The position numbers were made by a program, and so were the translations under genes. This document shows positions 9,441-19,739 of a stretch of DNA of 64,000 nucleotides, in pieces (positions within the stretch are counted from its first letter, which is position 1; every line of letters starts with the position of its first letter). The DNA lies in NCBI GenBank assembly GCA_044360075.1, contig JBIKLA010000004.1, forward strand, positions 62,001 through 126,000, read 5' to 3'. This stretch comes from OMII01 sp947467385 (GTDB taxonomy: Bacteria > Bdellovibrionota_C > UBA2361 > OMII01). The notes beneath the pieces were generated by a model. The model was not told where the DNA came from, ran no database searches, and saw nothing but the letters and a program-made list of their open reading frames with translations.

Positions 9441-10778
9441 CTATTTTTCGCTCTGCGTGCGGCGTCGAACCTCACCAAAGCTCTCGACGAGAGCCTCAAC
9501 CTCATGGGGGGCGTGCCCAACCGAAACGAGCACTCTCAAAACCGCACCATTCTTCCGTATGCTTCGAGCCGTGAGCGCATCTACAAAGATTCCCCTCTGC
9601 AAAAGAGCCTCCTGCACAATACGAGCCTTCTGAAGGCTATCGAACCATACGCTTACGAAGGGAACCTCTCCACCTCCGATGACGCTCCACCCCTGACTCT
9701 TGAGCGCCGTCTCAACTATCCTCGCACGAGAGGCAAGCCTATCGCGCTGCGTAATCGCAACCTCAATGAGATCGAGTAAAGCCTCTGCGGCTGACACGGC
9801 CGGTGCCGACGGAGGTGGCTCAACCCTAAGGTAGCGCGAGCGCCTAAGGAGCAACTCCTTGAATTCACTAGCTATAATAACTGCCGAGATTTCAAGCCCC
9901 GAGAGTGGCGCAAAGCTTACGAGGCGGGCTACGAGGCTGGAAGACTTCGGCATCACCTCTGCCGAGCCGGCGCCTCGCAGGCCAACAGCCCCGAGTGCTG
10001 CTGTTTCATCCGCTATGACCCACGCACCTGCCTGCTCGAGCATCGCCCAGGTGTGAGGCGCGAGCACCACCTCGGCCGTGAGCGAAGAGACGCTTTCAAC
10101 TACGACGAGAACACGCTTGGCGAGCTGAAACCGCTCTAAAAGGGCTCGCAGCGTTTCTGCGCTTTCAAACTCATGAAACTCCGCCCCGACGAGCGCACAC
10201 GCATCAGCAACGGGCAGCGGCGAGAGGGATCCACCCAAAACAATCCAGCCCTCCGAACACAGCGCCGTTATGCAGGTGAGCGCCGCTTGGCTGCGGGAAG
10301 AGAACAGCAGCGCCGATTCCGCCGCAAAGAACTGGGCCATGCGTTGCTCGGCCTTTGCGTGTGCCGCTGTGAGTGCGCCCGAGAAACGACCCAACCCGCT
10401 CGCGACACCGAATTGCTCAAGCGCAGCAACAACAGCCGCCGAAATCTCTCGCCGCGAGAGCACATCAAGCAGGTCCCAAGAGGCGAAGCTTGTAATGACA
10501 CGCCCGCGGTAATGAGGATGAAACGCATCTGCGCCGGCTCGCAGACCGATATCAGGGGAGGGGATAGCGATCTCAAGAGCCAGCTCCCGCAGTAGTTCAG
10601 CTTTAATATCTGGCTTCACGGCGATTTTTCGTTTGTTTTTGGTAACGGGCGTTGCACGGCTTCTCCAGCGCCATGGTGGAGGGTTTTTTAGAGTGTTGCA
10701 ACCTCGATCTGGCCTTGGCCGGTACGCGCACTGCGATCTTAAAGTTGCTGTGTGGTGTGCGGAGATTAGCGATTCCAT
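9441..10778 (-). CDS. Alpha-oxoamine synthase-fold protein (BioF/Kbl-like), probable pseudoenzyme
   Basis: The body (residues about 75-440) follows the 8-amino-7-oxononanoate synthase pattern: VASGLGRFSGALTAAHAKAE, AALLFSSRSQAAL, WVIADETAALGAVGLRGAG, and a normal C-terminal domain. The PLP chemistry appears lost. The catalytic-lysine stretch (family TFGKGFG or TLGKALG) reads SFAPLSG (288-294) with Pro at the lysine position. The stacking His of LNHAS is replaced in LSPLP, and the DxxH motif is DETA (only Asp257 kept). It may therefore be a structural or regulatory relative, not an enzyme. The first 50 residues look untranslated (Cys/Trp/Pro-rich), and an in-frame GTG at 10619 is an alternative start. 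It lies upstream of parA, separated by two parS sites. Confidence 0.8.
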   Translation of the reverse strand: MESLISAHHTATLRSQCAYRPRPDRGCNTLKNPPPWRWRSRATPVTKNKRKIAVKPDIKAELLRELALEIAIPSPDIGLRAGADAFHPHYRGRVITSFASWDLLDVLSRREISAAVVAALEQFGVASGLGRFSGALTAAHAKAEQRMAQFFAAESALLFSSRSQAALTCITALCSEGWIVLGGSLSPLPVADACALVGAEFHEFESAETLRALLERFQLAKRVLVVVESVSSLTAEVVLAPHTWAMLEQAGAWVIADETAALGAVGLRGAGSAEVMPKSSSLVARLVSFAPLSGLEISAVIIASEFKELLLRRSRYLRVEPPPSAPAVSAAEALLDLIEVAITQRDRLASRARIVETALKSQGWSVIGGGEVPFVSVWFDSLQKARIVQEALLQRGIFVDALTARSIRKNGAVLRVLVSVGHAPHEVEALVESFGEVRRRTQSEK

Positions 10779-11053
10779 GCCCGCTCTATCCCAGTGCGCT
10801 GCGCATGCGCGAGCTCACGCGCACGATGCCCTGCTGTCGAATGGATTCACATTGAGACGTCTGCTGCCGCAATCACGCGAAAGGATTTGCGAACCCGATA
10901 CGACGGGTAGCCGACGTCGCGGTCCCAATCGACAACTATTCCTATCGGTGGCATCGAACGACCCGACAAGCCATTTCAAATCGACGTTTTGCTAGCCATC
11001 GTGCCCCGCACCCCTGTGTTGCAACCCCGCATCTAACCGGGGAGGTAATACCT

Positions 11054-11461
11054 ATGAAAAACACCGTCCTCCACATCGCTGCGCTCGCAGGGGCCATCCT
11101 TAGCTTCGCTTCGCCCGCGCTAGGGCAAGCTCACTTCTATCCCGGTGGAGGTGGTGCCGGCGGCTATCCTGGCGCCGAGCCAATCGTCGTGCTGCCGTAT
11201 GCTAACGGTGGCGGAAGCAACAGCGCCATCCAGGCTCCCGGCGCCCCAGTGGTTGGGGGCGGCCAAGGCCAGGCGGGACAGGTTCCAGCGGGCCCTAACG
11301 TCATCGAGCAGCAGGAGGACCTCGCCGAGCAGCAAGCGCCCAGCATGATCTTGAGCGATCCTGATGATAGCGCCCTCGCGCAGCCGCCGATGGACGATCC
11401 TCAGGATGCCTCGGGCTTTGAGGGGCTGCAGGCGATCGACAACGTCGACTCCTCATACTAG
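11054..11461 (+). CDS. Small exported Gly/Pro-rich protein of unknown function
   Basis: A 135-aa protein with a clear signal peptide (MKNTVLHIAALAGAILSFAS, cleavage probably after PALGQA). Next comes a Gly-rich part (YPGGGGAGGYPGAEP) and then an acidic, Gln- and Asp-rich C-terminal half (EQQEDLAEQQAPS, DPDDSALAQPPMDDPQD). No Cys and no known domain. A strong ribosome-binding site GGGGAGG stands nine bases before the ATG. The mature protein is probably disordered and periplasmic or secreted. The next gene is also exported and on the same strand, about 160 nt on. Confidence 0.75.
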   Translation: MKNTVLHIAALAGAILSFASPALGQAHFYPGGGGAGGYPGAEPIVVLPYANGGGSNSAIQAPGAPVVGGGQGQAGQVPAGPNVIEQQEDLAEQQAPSMILSDPDDSALAQPPMDDPQDASGFEGLQAIDNVDSSY

Positions 11462-11623
11462 TCACCGCTCTCCGCCAATCAGCCCACAGTTTTGGCTCTA
11501 CTTTAGCTCTGGAAACTTCCCCTCCTTTCGGTTACACAACCTATCGGAAGACCGTAGCCTTTTAGAGGGATTGCTGATTCTGCAGAACCTCATGGCACGC
11601 GGTGAAAAAGAAAAGGAAGACCC

Positions 11624-12262
11624 ATGAAGAAACTCTCAGCTATCGCCCTCTCCCTGCTCTGCGCAGGATGCTCGGCAACCCCGTACACTGGTGAGACCAT
11701 CACCGAGACAACAACCCCGAAGGGGCTTAACGTCATCCAGACCTCAGCTCGCACGAAGCTCCCGAACGGAGTCCTTGCAGGCGAGGAAAGCGAGCTTCAG
11801 GAGATCACTGCAACCGTTGAGTCGATCAGCGCAAAGACCGGCATGGTCAAGCTTCAGACCCCGGACGGCCGTATCGTTGATCTCAAGGCCGACCCGAAGG
11901 CTCCAAACTTCAAGAACGTGAAGAAGGGCGATAAGCTCGTTCTTGACGTCTATGAGGCCGTCGACTTCGAGGTTCGCAAGCCAACCCAAGAGGAGCTCGC
12001 TATGCAGGGCGTTGATGTTGACGTTGCCGCAATTGCAGACAAGGGACAGAAGCCGGCTGCTGTTCTCGCATCGACTCGCGTAGACATTCTCACGATCGAC
12101 AAGATCGACACCAAGAAGGAGACCCTCACGCTCTCCAACGCGGGAAGCGTCGTAACCGTCAAGGCGAAGTACCCTGAGAACCTCAAGGTTCTCAAGGTTG
12201 GCGACACGGTTGTCGTAAAGACCTCAGAGCTGGTCGCTGCCCGCATCAAGCAGGTAGGGTAG
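11624..12262 (+). CDS. Lipoprotein with two tandem OB-like repeats, unknown function
   Basis: 212 aa with a lipoprotein signal: MKKLSAIALSLLCAGC, lipobox LCAGC with the lipidated Cys at position 16. Two similar halves follow. One is around residues 59-112 (ITATVESISAKTGMVKLQTP to KKGDKLVLDVYEAV). The other is around 150-205 (VDILTIDKIDTKKETLTLSN to LKVGDTVVVKTSELVA). Both have the order strand, 'T-V/I-x-x-I', strand, 'v.GD.v.v', which looks like a small beta-barrel repeat. AAGGAAG precedes the ATG. A strong terminator follows the gene. Confidence 0.8.
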   Translation: MKKLSAIALSLLCAGCSATPYTGETITETTTPKGLNVIQTSARTKLPNGVLAGEESELQEITATVESISAKTGMVKLQTPDGRIVDLKADPKAPNFKNVKKGDKLVLDVYEAVDFEVRKPTQEELAMQGVDVDVAAIADKGQKPAAVLASTRVDILTIDKIDTKKETLTLSNAGSVVTVKAKYPENLKVLKVGDTVVVKTSELVAARIKQVG

Positions 12263-12303
12263 TTCCCAAGCCGCTGCGCTGCTTAGCGTAGCGCTTTGGA
12301 TGG

Positions 12304-12343
12304 GCCCCGTGGAGACGTGTCGTCTCTGCGGGGCTTTTTATTT
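12304..12343 (+). terminator. Rho-independent terminator after the lipoprotein gene
   Basis: GCCCCG (12304-12309) pairs with CGGGGC (12329-12334), extended by GGAGAC/GTCTCT inside, followed by TTTTTATTT. It ends the plus-strand unit before the convergent prfB. Confidence 0.85.
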
Positions 12344-12358
12344 GCCTTCGGGCACGCG

Positions 12359-13469
12359 CTACTCACTCATGAGCAAGCAGGACTCAATAATCGGATCGAG
12401 CTTCCCGTCGAGCACAGCGTGAACGTCTGAGGTCTCATAGTTGCTTCGCAGGTCCTTCACCATCTGGTAAGGCTGCATCACGTAGTTTCGTATCTGGCTT
12501 CCAAAATCGATTTTCTTGCGCTGCCCCTTAAGCGCATCCATCTTGTCGCGCTGCTGCTCTTGCTGAAGCTCATACAGCTTTGACTTGAGAATCTTCATCG
12601 CCCGTGACTTGTTTTTGTGTTGCGACCGCTCGCTCTGGCACGCAACGACGATGCCACTCGGGATGTGCGTGAGGCGGACAGCCGAGTCGGTCTTGTTGAC
12701 GTGCTGGCCACCAGCTCCCGACGATCGGTACGTGTCTACACGGAGGTCGGCCTCATTCACCTCAACTTCGATCTCCTCCTCGATGTCAGGCGTGACGCTG
12801 ACCGAGGCAAACGAGGTGTGGCGCCGAGCATTTGAGTCAAAGGGCGAAATGCGCACGAGGCGATGGACCCCGGACTCATTGCGCAGGTGCCCGTACGCGT
12901 AGGGCCCCTCGACAAGAACAGTGGCGTTCTTGATGCCGGCGCCCTCGCCCGGTTGATAATCCAGGATCTCTGTCGAAAAGCGCTTGTTTTCTGCCCACCG
13001 GAGGTACATCCGAAGAAGCATATCGGCCCAATCCTGGGCCTCCGTTCCACCAGAGCCGGCGTTGATCTCGATAATGGCGTGCTGGCTGTCGAACTCGCAG
13101 TTCATCTTGCACTTAAACTCGAGGGCGCCAACGGCCGCAAGAAGGTCGATAATGGCGCGTTGCGCCTCCTCGACCATCTCCTCGTCGTTTGATTCCTTGA
13201 TCAGCTCCAAGGCGGCTTCTGCGTCGGCGCGGAGGCTCTCAAGCTTTTTAAACTGGTCGAGGCGCTCAACGCTCTGCGCGCGCTCGCGCATGATGGCCTT
13301 GGCTTTACTTGCGTTGTTCCAGATGTCCCCTGCTTGAGACTGCTGCTCGAGCTCTTCTACTTTCCTGGTAAGGGTAGGGATGTCAAAGAAACCCCCTCAG
13401 GGTCTCAACGCGCTCGCTAAGTCCCTGGAGCTTGTACTTAAATTCAGATGGCTCAAACACGGTGGGCAT
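12359..13469 (-). CDS. prfB: Peptide chain release factor 2, expressed by programmed +1 frameshift
   Basis: RF2 recognises UGA and UAA stop codons. The full protein is built from two frames: 28 codons from ATG 13469 to CTT (13388-13386), then a UGA at 13385-13383. Skipping T13385 continues with GAC (13384-13382) to the stop at 12359, giving about 369 aa, normal for RF2. The slippery site is CTT TGA C, with a Shine-Dalgarno-like AGGGGG just upstream, the classical autoregulatory arrangement. The GGQ peptidyl-hydrolysis motif is in SGAGGQHVNKTDSAVRLTH, and the RF2-type SPF tripeptide is in RISPFDSNARR. No strong ribosome-binding site was seen for the ATG. Confidence 0.96.
13382..13397 (-). promoter_or_regulatory. 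prfB programmed frameshift site
   Basis: Minus-strand AGGGGG TTT CTT TGA C. The in-frame UGA after codon 28 is bypassed by +1 slippage when RF2 is scarce, so RF2 regulates itself. The upstream frame reads ...TLRGFL-stop and the downstream frame DIPTLTRKVEEL, matching RF2 on both sides. Confidence 0.95.
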
Positions 13470-13542
13470 ACGCCGGGTATACGTTGCCCCGCCAGCGCCG
13501 TCAATGCGCACACAAAAAGGAGGGCCCGTGCGATACGGTGTG

Positions 13543-14166
13543 CTAGCGGTAGCTGGCGGCCATGAGGGCCGGATGAGCCTGCGAGTCGTGCACGAAGAAT
13601 GCCTTCTCCGTCAGGCCTGCGCAGGTTGCGATAATCTGTCCTCCTTCTCCACGCACGGTGTGCGAGCGCAGCCGGTCACGGAACGCATCGCGCCCCTCGG
13701 TTGCCAGAAGGATAGCCGCGTGCGCACAGGCGATATCTGCGAGATTCGCCATCTTGAGGCCGCGCTCCTTAAGGAATAAAGCCTGCTCGCCCCGAGTCAT
13801 GCCACTCGAGCCCTCGACGAGGCAATCCACCGAGACGGCCGTGTCACACGCCACCGGCTTGTAAAACATCGGATCCCGCTCCCATCGCTCAACTTGATCC
13901 TGCTGGGCCACGCGGCGAAACGGATCAACGGCGCACGAGGCGACATGAGCCTGCTTGAGAAAATCGAGGCGAGACGTTCCCGCGGGAATGACAAACGATG
14001 CCTCTTTCTGGCCAAGAACTTGAACTTGATATCTCGCCAGAAGATCCGACTGCTGGGCGCGAGCTTCCTGCGTCGAAGACTTTACAACTGGAGAAGCGCC
14101 AACAGTTAAGTTTCGCTCGCGCTCACATGAAGAATTTACTTGGCTCGACTGTGTCTCGGTTACCAT
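13543..14166 (-). CDS. Unknown protein, intact member of the five-copy local family (copy C)
   Basis: 207 aa, no recognised domain. It has the same three blocks as the proteins at 5418-6200 and 47984-48709: IPAGTSRLDFLKQA (60-73), Trp at 95, VSVDCLVEGSSGMTRGEQ (111-128), and the helix IACAHAAILLATEGRD (145-160). The N-terminal 40 residues are polar and variable. No signal peptide or membrane helix. A ribosome-binding site GAGGGA lies before the ATG. It sits alone between prfB and ybeY on the same strand. The intergenic region upstream (14167-14284) holds no other gene. Confidence 0.78.
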   Translation of the reverse strand: MVTETQSSQVNSSCERERNLTVGASPVVKSSTQEARAQQSDLLARYQVQVLGQKEASFVIPAGTSRLDFLKQAHVASCAVDPFRRVAQQDQVERWERDPMFYKPVACDTAVSVDCLVEGSSGMTRGEQALFLKERGLKMANLADIACAHAAILLATEGRDAFRDRLRSHTVRGEGGQIIATCAGLTEKAFFVHDSQAHPALMAASYR

Positions 14167-14284
14167 GGAGTTCCCTCGCCCTGCGGCCCCCTTTGGCCTT
14201 AGTTGACTGTTTTGGTAAACTTAAAGCACAACGAGCCGCCACTCAAGCCCCCAGGCGCAGGATCGCTGTCGAAATCGGTTGTTA

Positions 14285-14825
14285 TTAGGCTGTCCGTCGA
14301 CCCTTGGATACGAGAATTTTAGCCCGTATCTGCCGCTCGCGGCGGCGCATGCGCTGGGCCTCCCGCGGGGGAACCTTCTCGTGGTCGTAGCCGCACAGGT
14401 GAAGCACCCCGTGAACGATGAGCCGCACCAGCTCCTCACGCGGCGTCACGGCGAAGCGCCTGGCTTGCTTGAGCGTCGTTTCGGAAGAGATAACGAGGTC
14501 TCCGAGGTAGGGGTTAAAGGTGTCTTTGGGCCTCTTCTTGCCTTGCACCTCTGCTGGCGTAAATTGCGGAAACGATAGCACGTCAGTGGGCTTATCTTTC
14601 TTGCGGTACTCCTTGTTAATCTCCCGAATCCGCTCGTCGTCGGTGATAAGGAGGTTGACCTCCGTGATGTGCTTGAGCGCAAGATCCGACTCGATACACG
14701 CCAAGACTTCCTGCACGAGCTTTCGGGCTTGTGCTGCTGAGAGCTTGAGCTTCTTGCTCTCAAGCGAGACGTGCACCGTCCAACGGCGTGGGTGGAGTAG
14801 GGTAGGGCAGGGGGGCGCGACTCTC

Positions 14826-14836
<11 letters not shown>
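14285..14836 (-). CDS. ybeY: Endoribonuclease YbeY
   Basis: Zinc-dependent single-strand endoribonuclease used in 16S rRNA 3' maturation and ribosome quality control. The metal site HGVLHLCGYDHE (three histidines) is complete, and the upstream KPTDVLSFPQF and GDLVISSET are family signatures. The core begins near VHVSLESKKLKLS. I chose ATG 14836, which overlaps the phoH stop by 11 nt; a GTG at 14776 is an alternative and would give the usual length of about 163 aa. The phoH-ybeY pair is a common bacterial operon. Confidence 0.95.
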
Positions 14837-15818
<982 letters not shown>

Positions 15819-16152
15819 TACGACTTCCTAAACTCCGCAATACACCCGAACACTACCTGTGAAGCTGAAGCTTCAGCGACTACCTTTAAGACTCTCACGA
15901 AGTGGCCACAACTATCTACAAGAGAAAATAGGCGCCGTAAGGGGGGCGGATTGCCCACCTTTTTGGCTGCCACGGGCCCCTGCCGCCGGCAATCCCAAGC
16001 GCAGCCCGCCCACAAAACTCCAGCGTTAGCTCTTGCGCCCCCCGTGATTTCCGGGACATATGGACCTGTGGGTGCCGGTTCAGGCACTAGCACAAGCGTT
16101 CTTTCGCTGAAGGTGCCGGACCCTGTGCTGTCCGGCAGAAGCTCAACCCGGG
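15819..16152. other. Divergent intergenic region between phoH and an AsmA-like gene
   Basis: 334 bp without a credible gene. It carries the perfect palindrome GCTGAAGCTTCAGC at 15864-15877, near the phoH start. An open frame on the minus strand (15818-16093) shares no features with known proteins and overlaps the leader, so I treat it as chance. Both divergent promoters should be here, but no convincing -35/-10 pair was identified. Confidence 0.5.
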
Positions 16153-18453
16153 GTGTCCGTGCGCCGCAAGCTTGTAAAGTTTATGCTCTGGGCCGCTATG
16201 GCCACATCTCTCCTTGCTGCTGCGGCATCGGCCGCCTGTTGGCGCTACGGGGACAGCATAGTTTCATACTTCAAGCCCACCATTGAGCGCTTGGCGTCAG
16301 AAGCAACCGGCCTTAGCGTTTCATTCTCTTCCGGCTCGGTGAAGCTCTTTCCATACATCCGGGTAGTCCTTCGTGAGGGCTCGCTCATCTCCCCCCAGGG
16401 GTGCTCCCCCTGGAGTGTTCAAGAGGCCTCATTTCGCATCCGTATCCTGCCGCTTCTGCAGCGTCAGCTTGATGTGGCCTCAGTCAAGATAGCCGGCGTT
16501 CGCGGGACTTTCGCCATGAGCCGCGGTGCGCTGTCGCTGGCGAGCTCAAGCGGCAGCCCATGTGAAGCAAGAGGCTCCTCGCAAGGCGCTAGCCCCGCCC
16601 CAGAAAAGCCCCCTGCCGGGGCCACAACTTCAGGCATGCCGCTAGGCCTCAACATCGAAAAGCTCCTCCTCACCTCCTCGGATCTGACGATCTTCGGCTT
16701 TGCGGAGTCCCATTCGCTTCGGCTCGATGAAGTAAGCGCTTCCGTCAGGGCCGATGCAGATGGGCTCACCCTCCCCGAGCTCGACATCGCCGGAGCCTTC
16801 GATTCAGTTCCCATCATTTTTGACCTGCACAACGCAACCGCCAGCTCCAAAAGCACTGTCTTCGCCGCCTCAGGCGAGATCAGCCTGGGAGACCAGCGCA
16901 TTGAGGCCTCCGGGCGCTACGACCGGGACGGCCAGAGCGGTCAGCTCAACATATCGCTGAAGGACGTGTCGCTCGGCGAGGACGAGCGGCTCTTCGGAGA
17001 TTCCCTGCCGCCAATCAGGGGGACAGCGAGCGGCGCTCTCGCTGCGACCATAAAGGCCGAGGATATCTCCATCTCCGGAGACATCTCGCTCCGCGGCTCG
17101 GATGTTCGTGTTGGGGATTCTTTCAGCGCGCGCGAGGTGCGCGCCCGAGAGCTCGCTGTGACACTCAAGGATAGGCGCCTCGCGTCCGCGCGCGCAAACA
17201 TCATTGTCGAAAAGTTCCACTGCGTCGACGGAAGCGACGCCTACTCGGCAGATCGTGTTGACGGAACGCTCTCGCTCTCGCAGGACGGCGATACCATGTT
17301 CAGCGGCGCCCTGAGCATCGCCGGTTTCGGGTTCAAAGATGAGGACACCACCATCACCAAGGCAACGGCGCTCCTCGAGGGCCTTTCTGGCAGCGTCTCG
17401 GCGCAGACTGGCACCTCGGTGAAGGTTTCGCTCAATGCCTCCAGCATCTACCTCGTGAACCCAAACATCATCGTCAACTCGGTCAGCTCGGTGAAAGCAC
17501 CGCTCACCATCTCGGTTCCAGCCGCAGGCGGCTACTCAGTGTCCGGCCCCGTCACCATTGCTGGCGGAGTGCTCACACTGCAAGGGCGCAAGCTAGACAA
17601 GACCGGGGGAACGATCCAGATGCTCGTCTCTTCGCCGCTGAAGGACTTCCGCTCCTCAAACCTCTCCACCGTATCCTCCGGCCAGCAGATCTCGGGGAAA
17701 ACTCACTTTGCCATGACGAGAGCCAACTACACGATTCGCGACACGTCATTCGCGCTCGGTGAAGGCACATTCGGAGCCGATCTCTCTCTTGGGCGCCAGG
17801 GCGTGCTGCCATTCACGGCCTCGGTGCAGGCGTCTACCCTGCCGATCGCAGGCACCTACAGGGCACTCATGCAGGAGGATGGGGCTCCTATCGACGGAAG
17901 CATCCAAAGCTTCTCGGCGAAGATTTCTGGCGAGCGCAAAGATCTTGAGCGCTCGCTTGTTGGCGAGGGCTCTCTTCTCCTTTCCAACGCGGTGATTCAG
18001 ACGGTTGACATCCAGCAGCTCATTCGCAAGGCGATCGCCGCCATTCCCCTTGTCGGCACAAGCCTTGTTCCCAAAGAGCAGCCACTTGAAATCCACGACG
18101 GGAGCATCGCCGCCTCGTTTGCCGTGAAAGACGCACAAGTTACGGTCCCAGACCTCCACGTCGAGTACAGCAACCTTCAGGTCCAGGCCAGCCTCACAAG
18201 CGGCTTTGACTCATCGCTCAAGGGAACGGCAAAGGTCATCTTCCTCCAAGAGACATTCCGCCTCCTAGGCTTCGGCTTTGACAAGCTCGGCAACTTCCTG
18301 GCCCGCGAGGGCAGGGTAGCGATCCCTCTTACTATCGGCAGGACGATATCCGACCCCTCTGTCGAGCCGGATATGCAGGAGATCGGGAAGTTCGTCTCGG
18401 GCGTCGACCTTGTAGAGAGCATCGCCTCTGGCGTGGAGAGCCTCGGCGAGTAG
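16153..18453 (+). CDS. AsmA-family protein
   Basis: 766-aa inner-membrane-anchored protein of the AsmA/TamB-like superfamily, whose members act in lipid movement and outer-membrane homeostasis. A single N-terminal membrane helix (about residues 10-30, FMLWAAMATSLLAAAASAAC) is followed by long beta-rich repeats. AsmA-like features include SGSVKLFPYIRVVLREGSLI near the start, repeated 'ALSIAGFGF'-type strands, and the C-terminal domain with GEGSLLLSNAVIQTVDIQQL, LEIHDGSIAASFAVKDAQV and GTAKVIFLQE. The GTG start has no clear ribosome-binding site; a later start near the helix cannot be excluded. It converges with cinA, 20 nt away. Confidence 0.88.
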   Translation: MSVRRKLVKFMLWAAMATSLLAAAASAACWRYGDSIVSYFKPTIERLASEATGLSVSFSSGSVKLFPYIRVVLREGSLISPQGCSPWSVQEASFRIRILPLLQRQLDVASVKIAGVRGTFAMSRGALSLASSSGSPCEARGSSQGASPAPEKPPAGATTSGMPLGLNIEKLLLTSSDLTIFGFAESHSLRLDEVSASVRADADGLTLPELDIAGAFDSVPIIFDLHNATASSKSTVFAASGEISLGDQRIEASGRYDRDGQSGQLNISLKDVSLGEDERLFGDSLPPIRGTASGALAATIKAEDISISGDISLRGSDVRVGDSFSAREVRARELAVTLKDRRLASARANIIVEKFHCVDGSDAYSADRVDGTLSLSQDGDTMFSGALSIAGFGFKDEDTTITKATALLEGLSGSVSAQTGTSVKVSLNASSIYLVNPNIIVNSVSSVKAPLTISVPAAGGYSVSGPVTIAGGVLTLQGRKLDKTGGTIQMLVSSPLKDFRSSNLSTVSSGQQISGKTHFAMTRANYTIRDTSFALGEGTFGADLSLGRQGVLPFTASVQASTLPIAGTYRALMQEDGAPIDGSIQSFSAKISGERKDLERSLVGEGSLLLSNAVIQTVDIQQLIRKAIAAIPLVGTSLVPKEQPLEIHDGSIAASFAVKDAQVTVPDLHVEYSNLQVQASLTSGFDSSLKGTAKVIFLQETFRLLGFGFDKLGNFLAREGRVAIPLTIGRTISDPSVEPDMQEIGKFVSGVDLVESIASGVESLGE

Positions 18454-18473
18454 CTCCCTGCCCCAAGCAATTA

Positions 18474-19739
18474 TCAGCGGGGCCAGAGGGGGTATGTGTC
18501 AGGGATCGGAAGCTCAAGCACGTGCCGCCGCACGAGGTCCAGGGATACATAGGCGGCGTAGGTGCGAACCGTTTGGCGCTCATTCGTGTAGACGCATCGT
18601 CTCTCGAAGGCGCCCCGCTCGCTTGATACGCCAACGAAGAAAGTTCCCACCGGCTTCGCCTCGCTGCCACCATCCGGGCCGGCAACTCCGCTAATTGCGA
18701 CCCCGATGCTGCTCTTGAGCTTGTCCCGAACCCCACGTGCCATAGCCCGCACCGTCTCCGCACTCACGGCCCCGTGCTGCGAAAGAACCTCGCGCGGCAC
18801 CCCCAGCTCGCTCTCCTTGATGTCATTGTGGTAGGCAACTACGCCTCCCCGAAAAACTCTAGAGGAGCCCGGCGTTCTGGTTAACAACTCTGCCGCCATG
18901 CCACCCGTGCACGATTCTGCCGTGGCAATGGTGAGACTGCGCGACTCAAGCGCCTGCTGCATCGCCTCTACGAAGCTCTGGTGCGGCTCCTCTGAATAGA
19001 TGTTCTCAGCTTTGAGCGCAGCACGAACAACTGCAGCATGGGAGTCGAGGTCATCCCTCGTCGTCTTCAGGACGATGTGCACCTCTGGAAACCCGGCACG
19101 GTACGAAACAACAACGTCCTCCGGCAGCGGCACGCCCTCAATGATCTTGGCAAGCGCCGACTCCGGCACCCCCAGAAGCCTAAAGGTTGCCCGATGTACC
19201 GAAGGTGAAGCCCCGCGCTGCTGCGTGATAAGAGGGAGCACCGAGCCATGGAACATCTGCTGAAACTCCCTCGGAACGCCGGAGAGCGAGCACACAATGG
19301 GGCCACCCGATGTCTGAACGGTAAACCCAGGCGCGCTTCCGCGCTCATTAGTGATCATGACAGAGCCAACAGGCATGACAGCCTGGCGCAGGTTAGTCTC
19401 ATCGAGCGCCCTACCGCGCTTGGCGAAAAACTCCTCAACGTGTTTCCGTGCAGCCGGACATTCGGCAAGTCCCACGCCAGCAAACGCCGCTACGGCATCG
19501 CGGGTGAGGTCATCGCTCGTCGGCCCAAGCCCGCCGGATGTTATGACGAGGTCGCTCACCTCCGTGAGCGACTGAAGGCCTTTCACGAGCTCGTCGAGAT
19601 CGTCATCAACAGTCAGGACGCGCTTGAGCGTGAGCCCGAGCTCAGAGAGCTCCTTGGCGACAAAGTTTGAGTTGGTGTCGACCACGCGCCCATCGAGAAG
19701 CTCAGAGCCTGTCGCGAGAACCGATACGGAGAACCTCAT
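18474..19739 (-). CDS. cinA: CinA-family protein: N-terminal molybdopterin-binding-like domain plus nicotinamide-nucleotide amidase
   Basis: 421 aa, the usual two-domain length. The N-terminal half is the COG1058/MoCF-like domain (LATGSELLDGRVVDTNSNFV, TSGGLGPTSDDLTRDAVA), linked to ADP-ribose/NAD-related hydrolysis. The C-terminal half is the PncC deamidase (TIATAESCTGGMAAELLT, VFRGGVVAYHNDIKESELGV, GVAGPDGGSEAKPVGTFF), which deamidates NMN to nicotinate mononucleotide. Its start overlaps the stop of the M23 peptidase gene by 4 nt (ATGA), suggesting translational coupling. Confidence 0.95.
   Translation of the reverse strand: MRFSVSVLATGSELLDGRVVDTNSNFVAKELSELGLTLKRVLTVDDDLDELVKGLQSLTEVSDLVITSGGLGPTSDDLTRDAVAAFAGVGLAECPAARKHVEEFFAKRGRALDETNLRQAVMPVGSVMITNERGSAPGFTVQTSGGPIVCSLSGVPREFQQMFHGSVLPLITQQRGASPSVHRATFRLLGVPESALAKIIEGVPLPEDVVVSYRAGFPEVHIVLKTTRDDLDSHAAVVRAALKAENIYSEEPHQSFVEAMQQALESRSLTIATAESCTGGMAAELLTRTPGSSRVFRGGVVAYHNDIKESELGVPREVLSQHGAVSAETVRAMARGVRDKLKSSIGVAISGVAGPDGGSEAKPVGTFFVGVSSERGAFERRCVYTNERQTVRTYAAYVSLDLVRRHVLELPIPDTYPLWPR

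Noticed and set aside
10633..10995. 120-codon plus-strand frame upstream of the exported protein
   Set aside because: Overlaps the 5' end of the AOS-like gene and looks like noise; Cys/Arg-rich, no domain.
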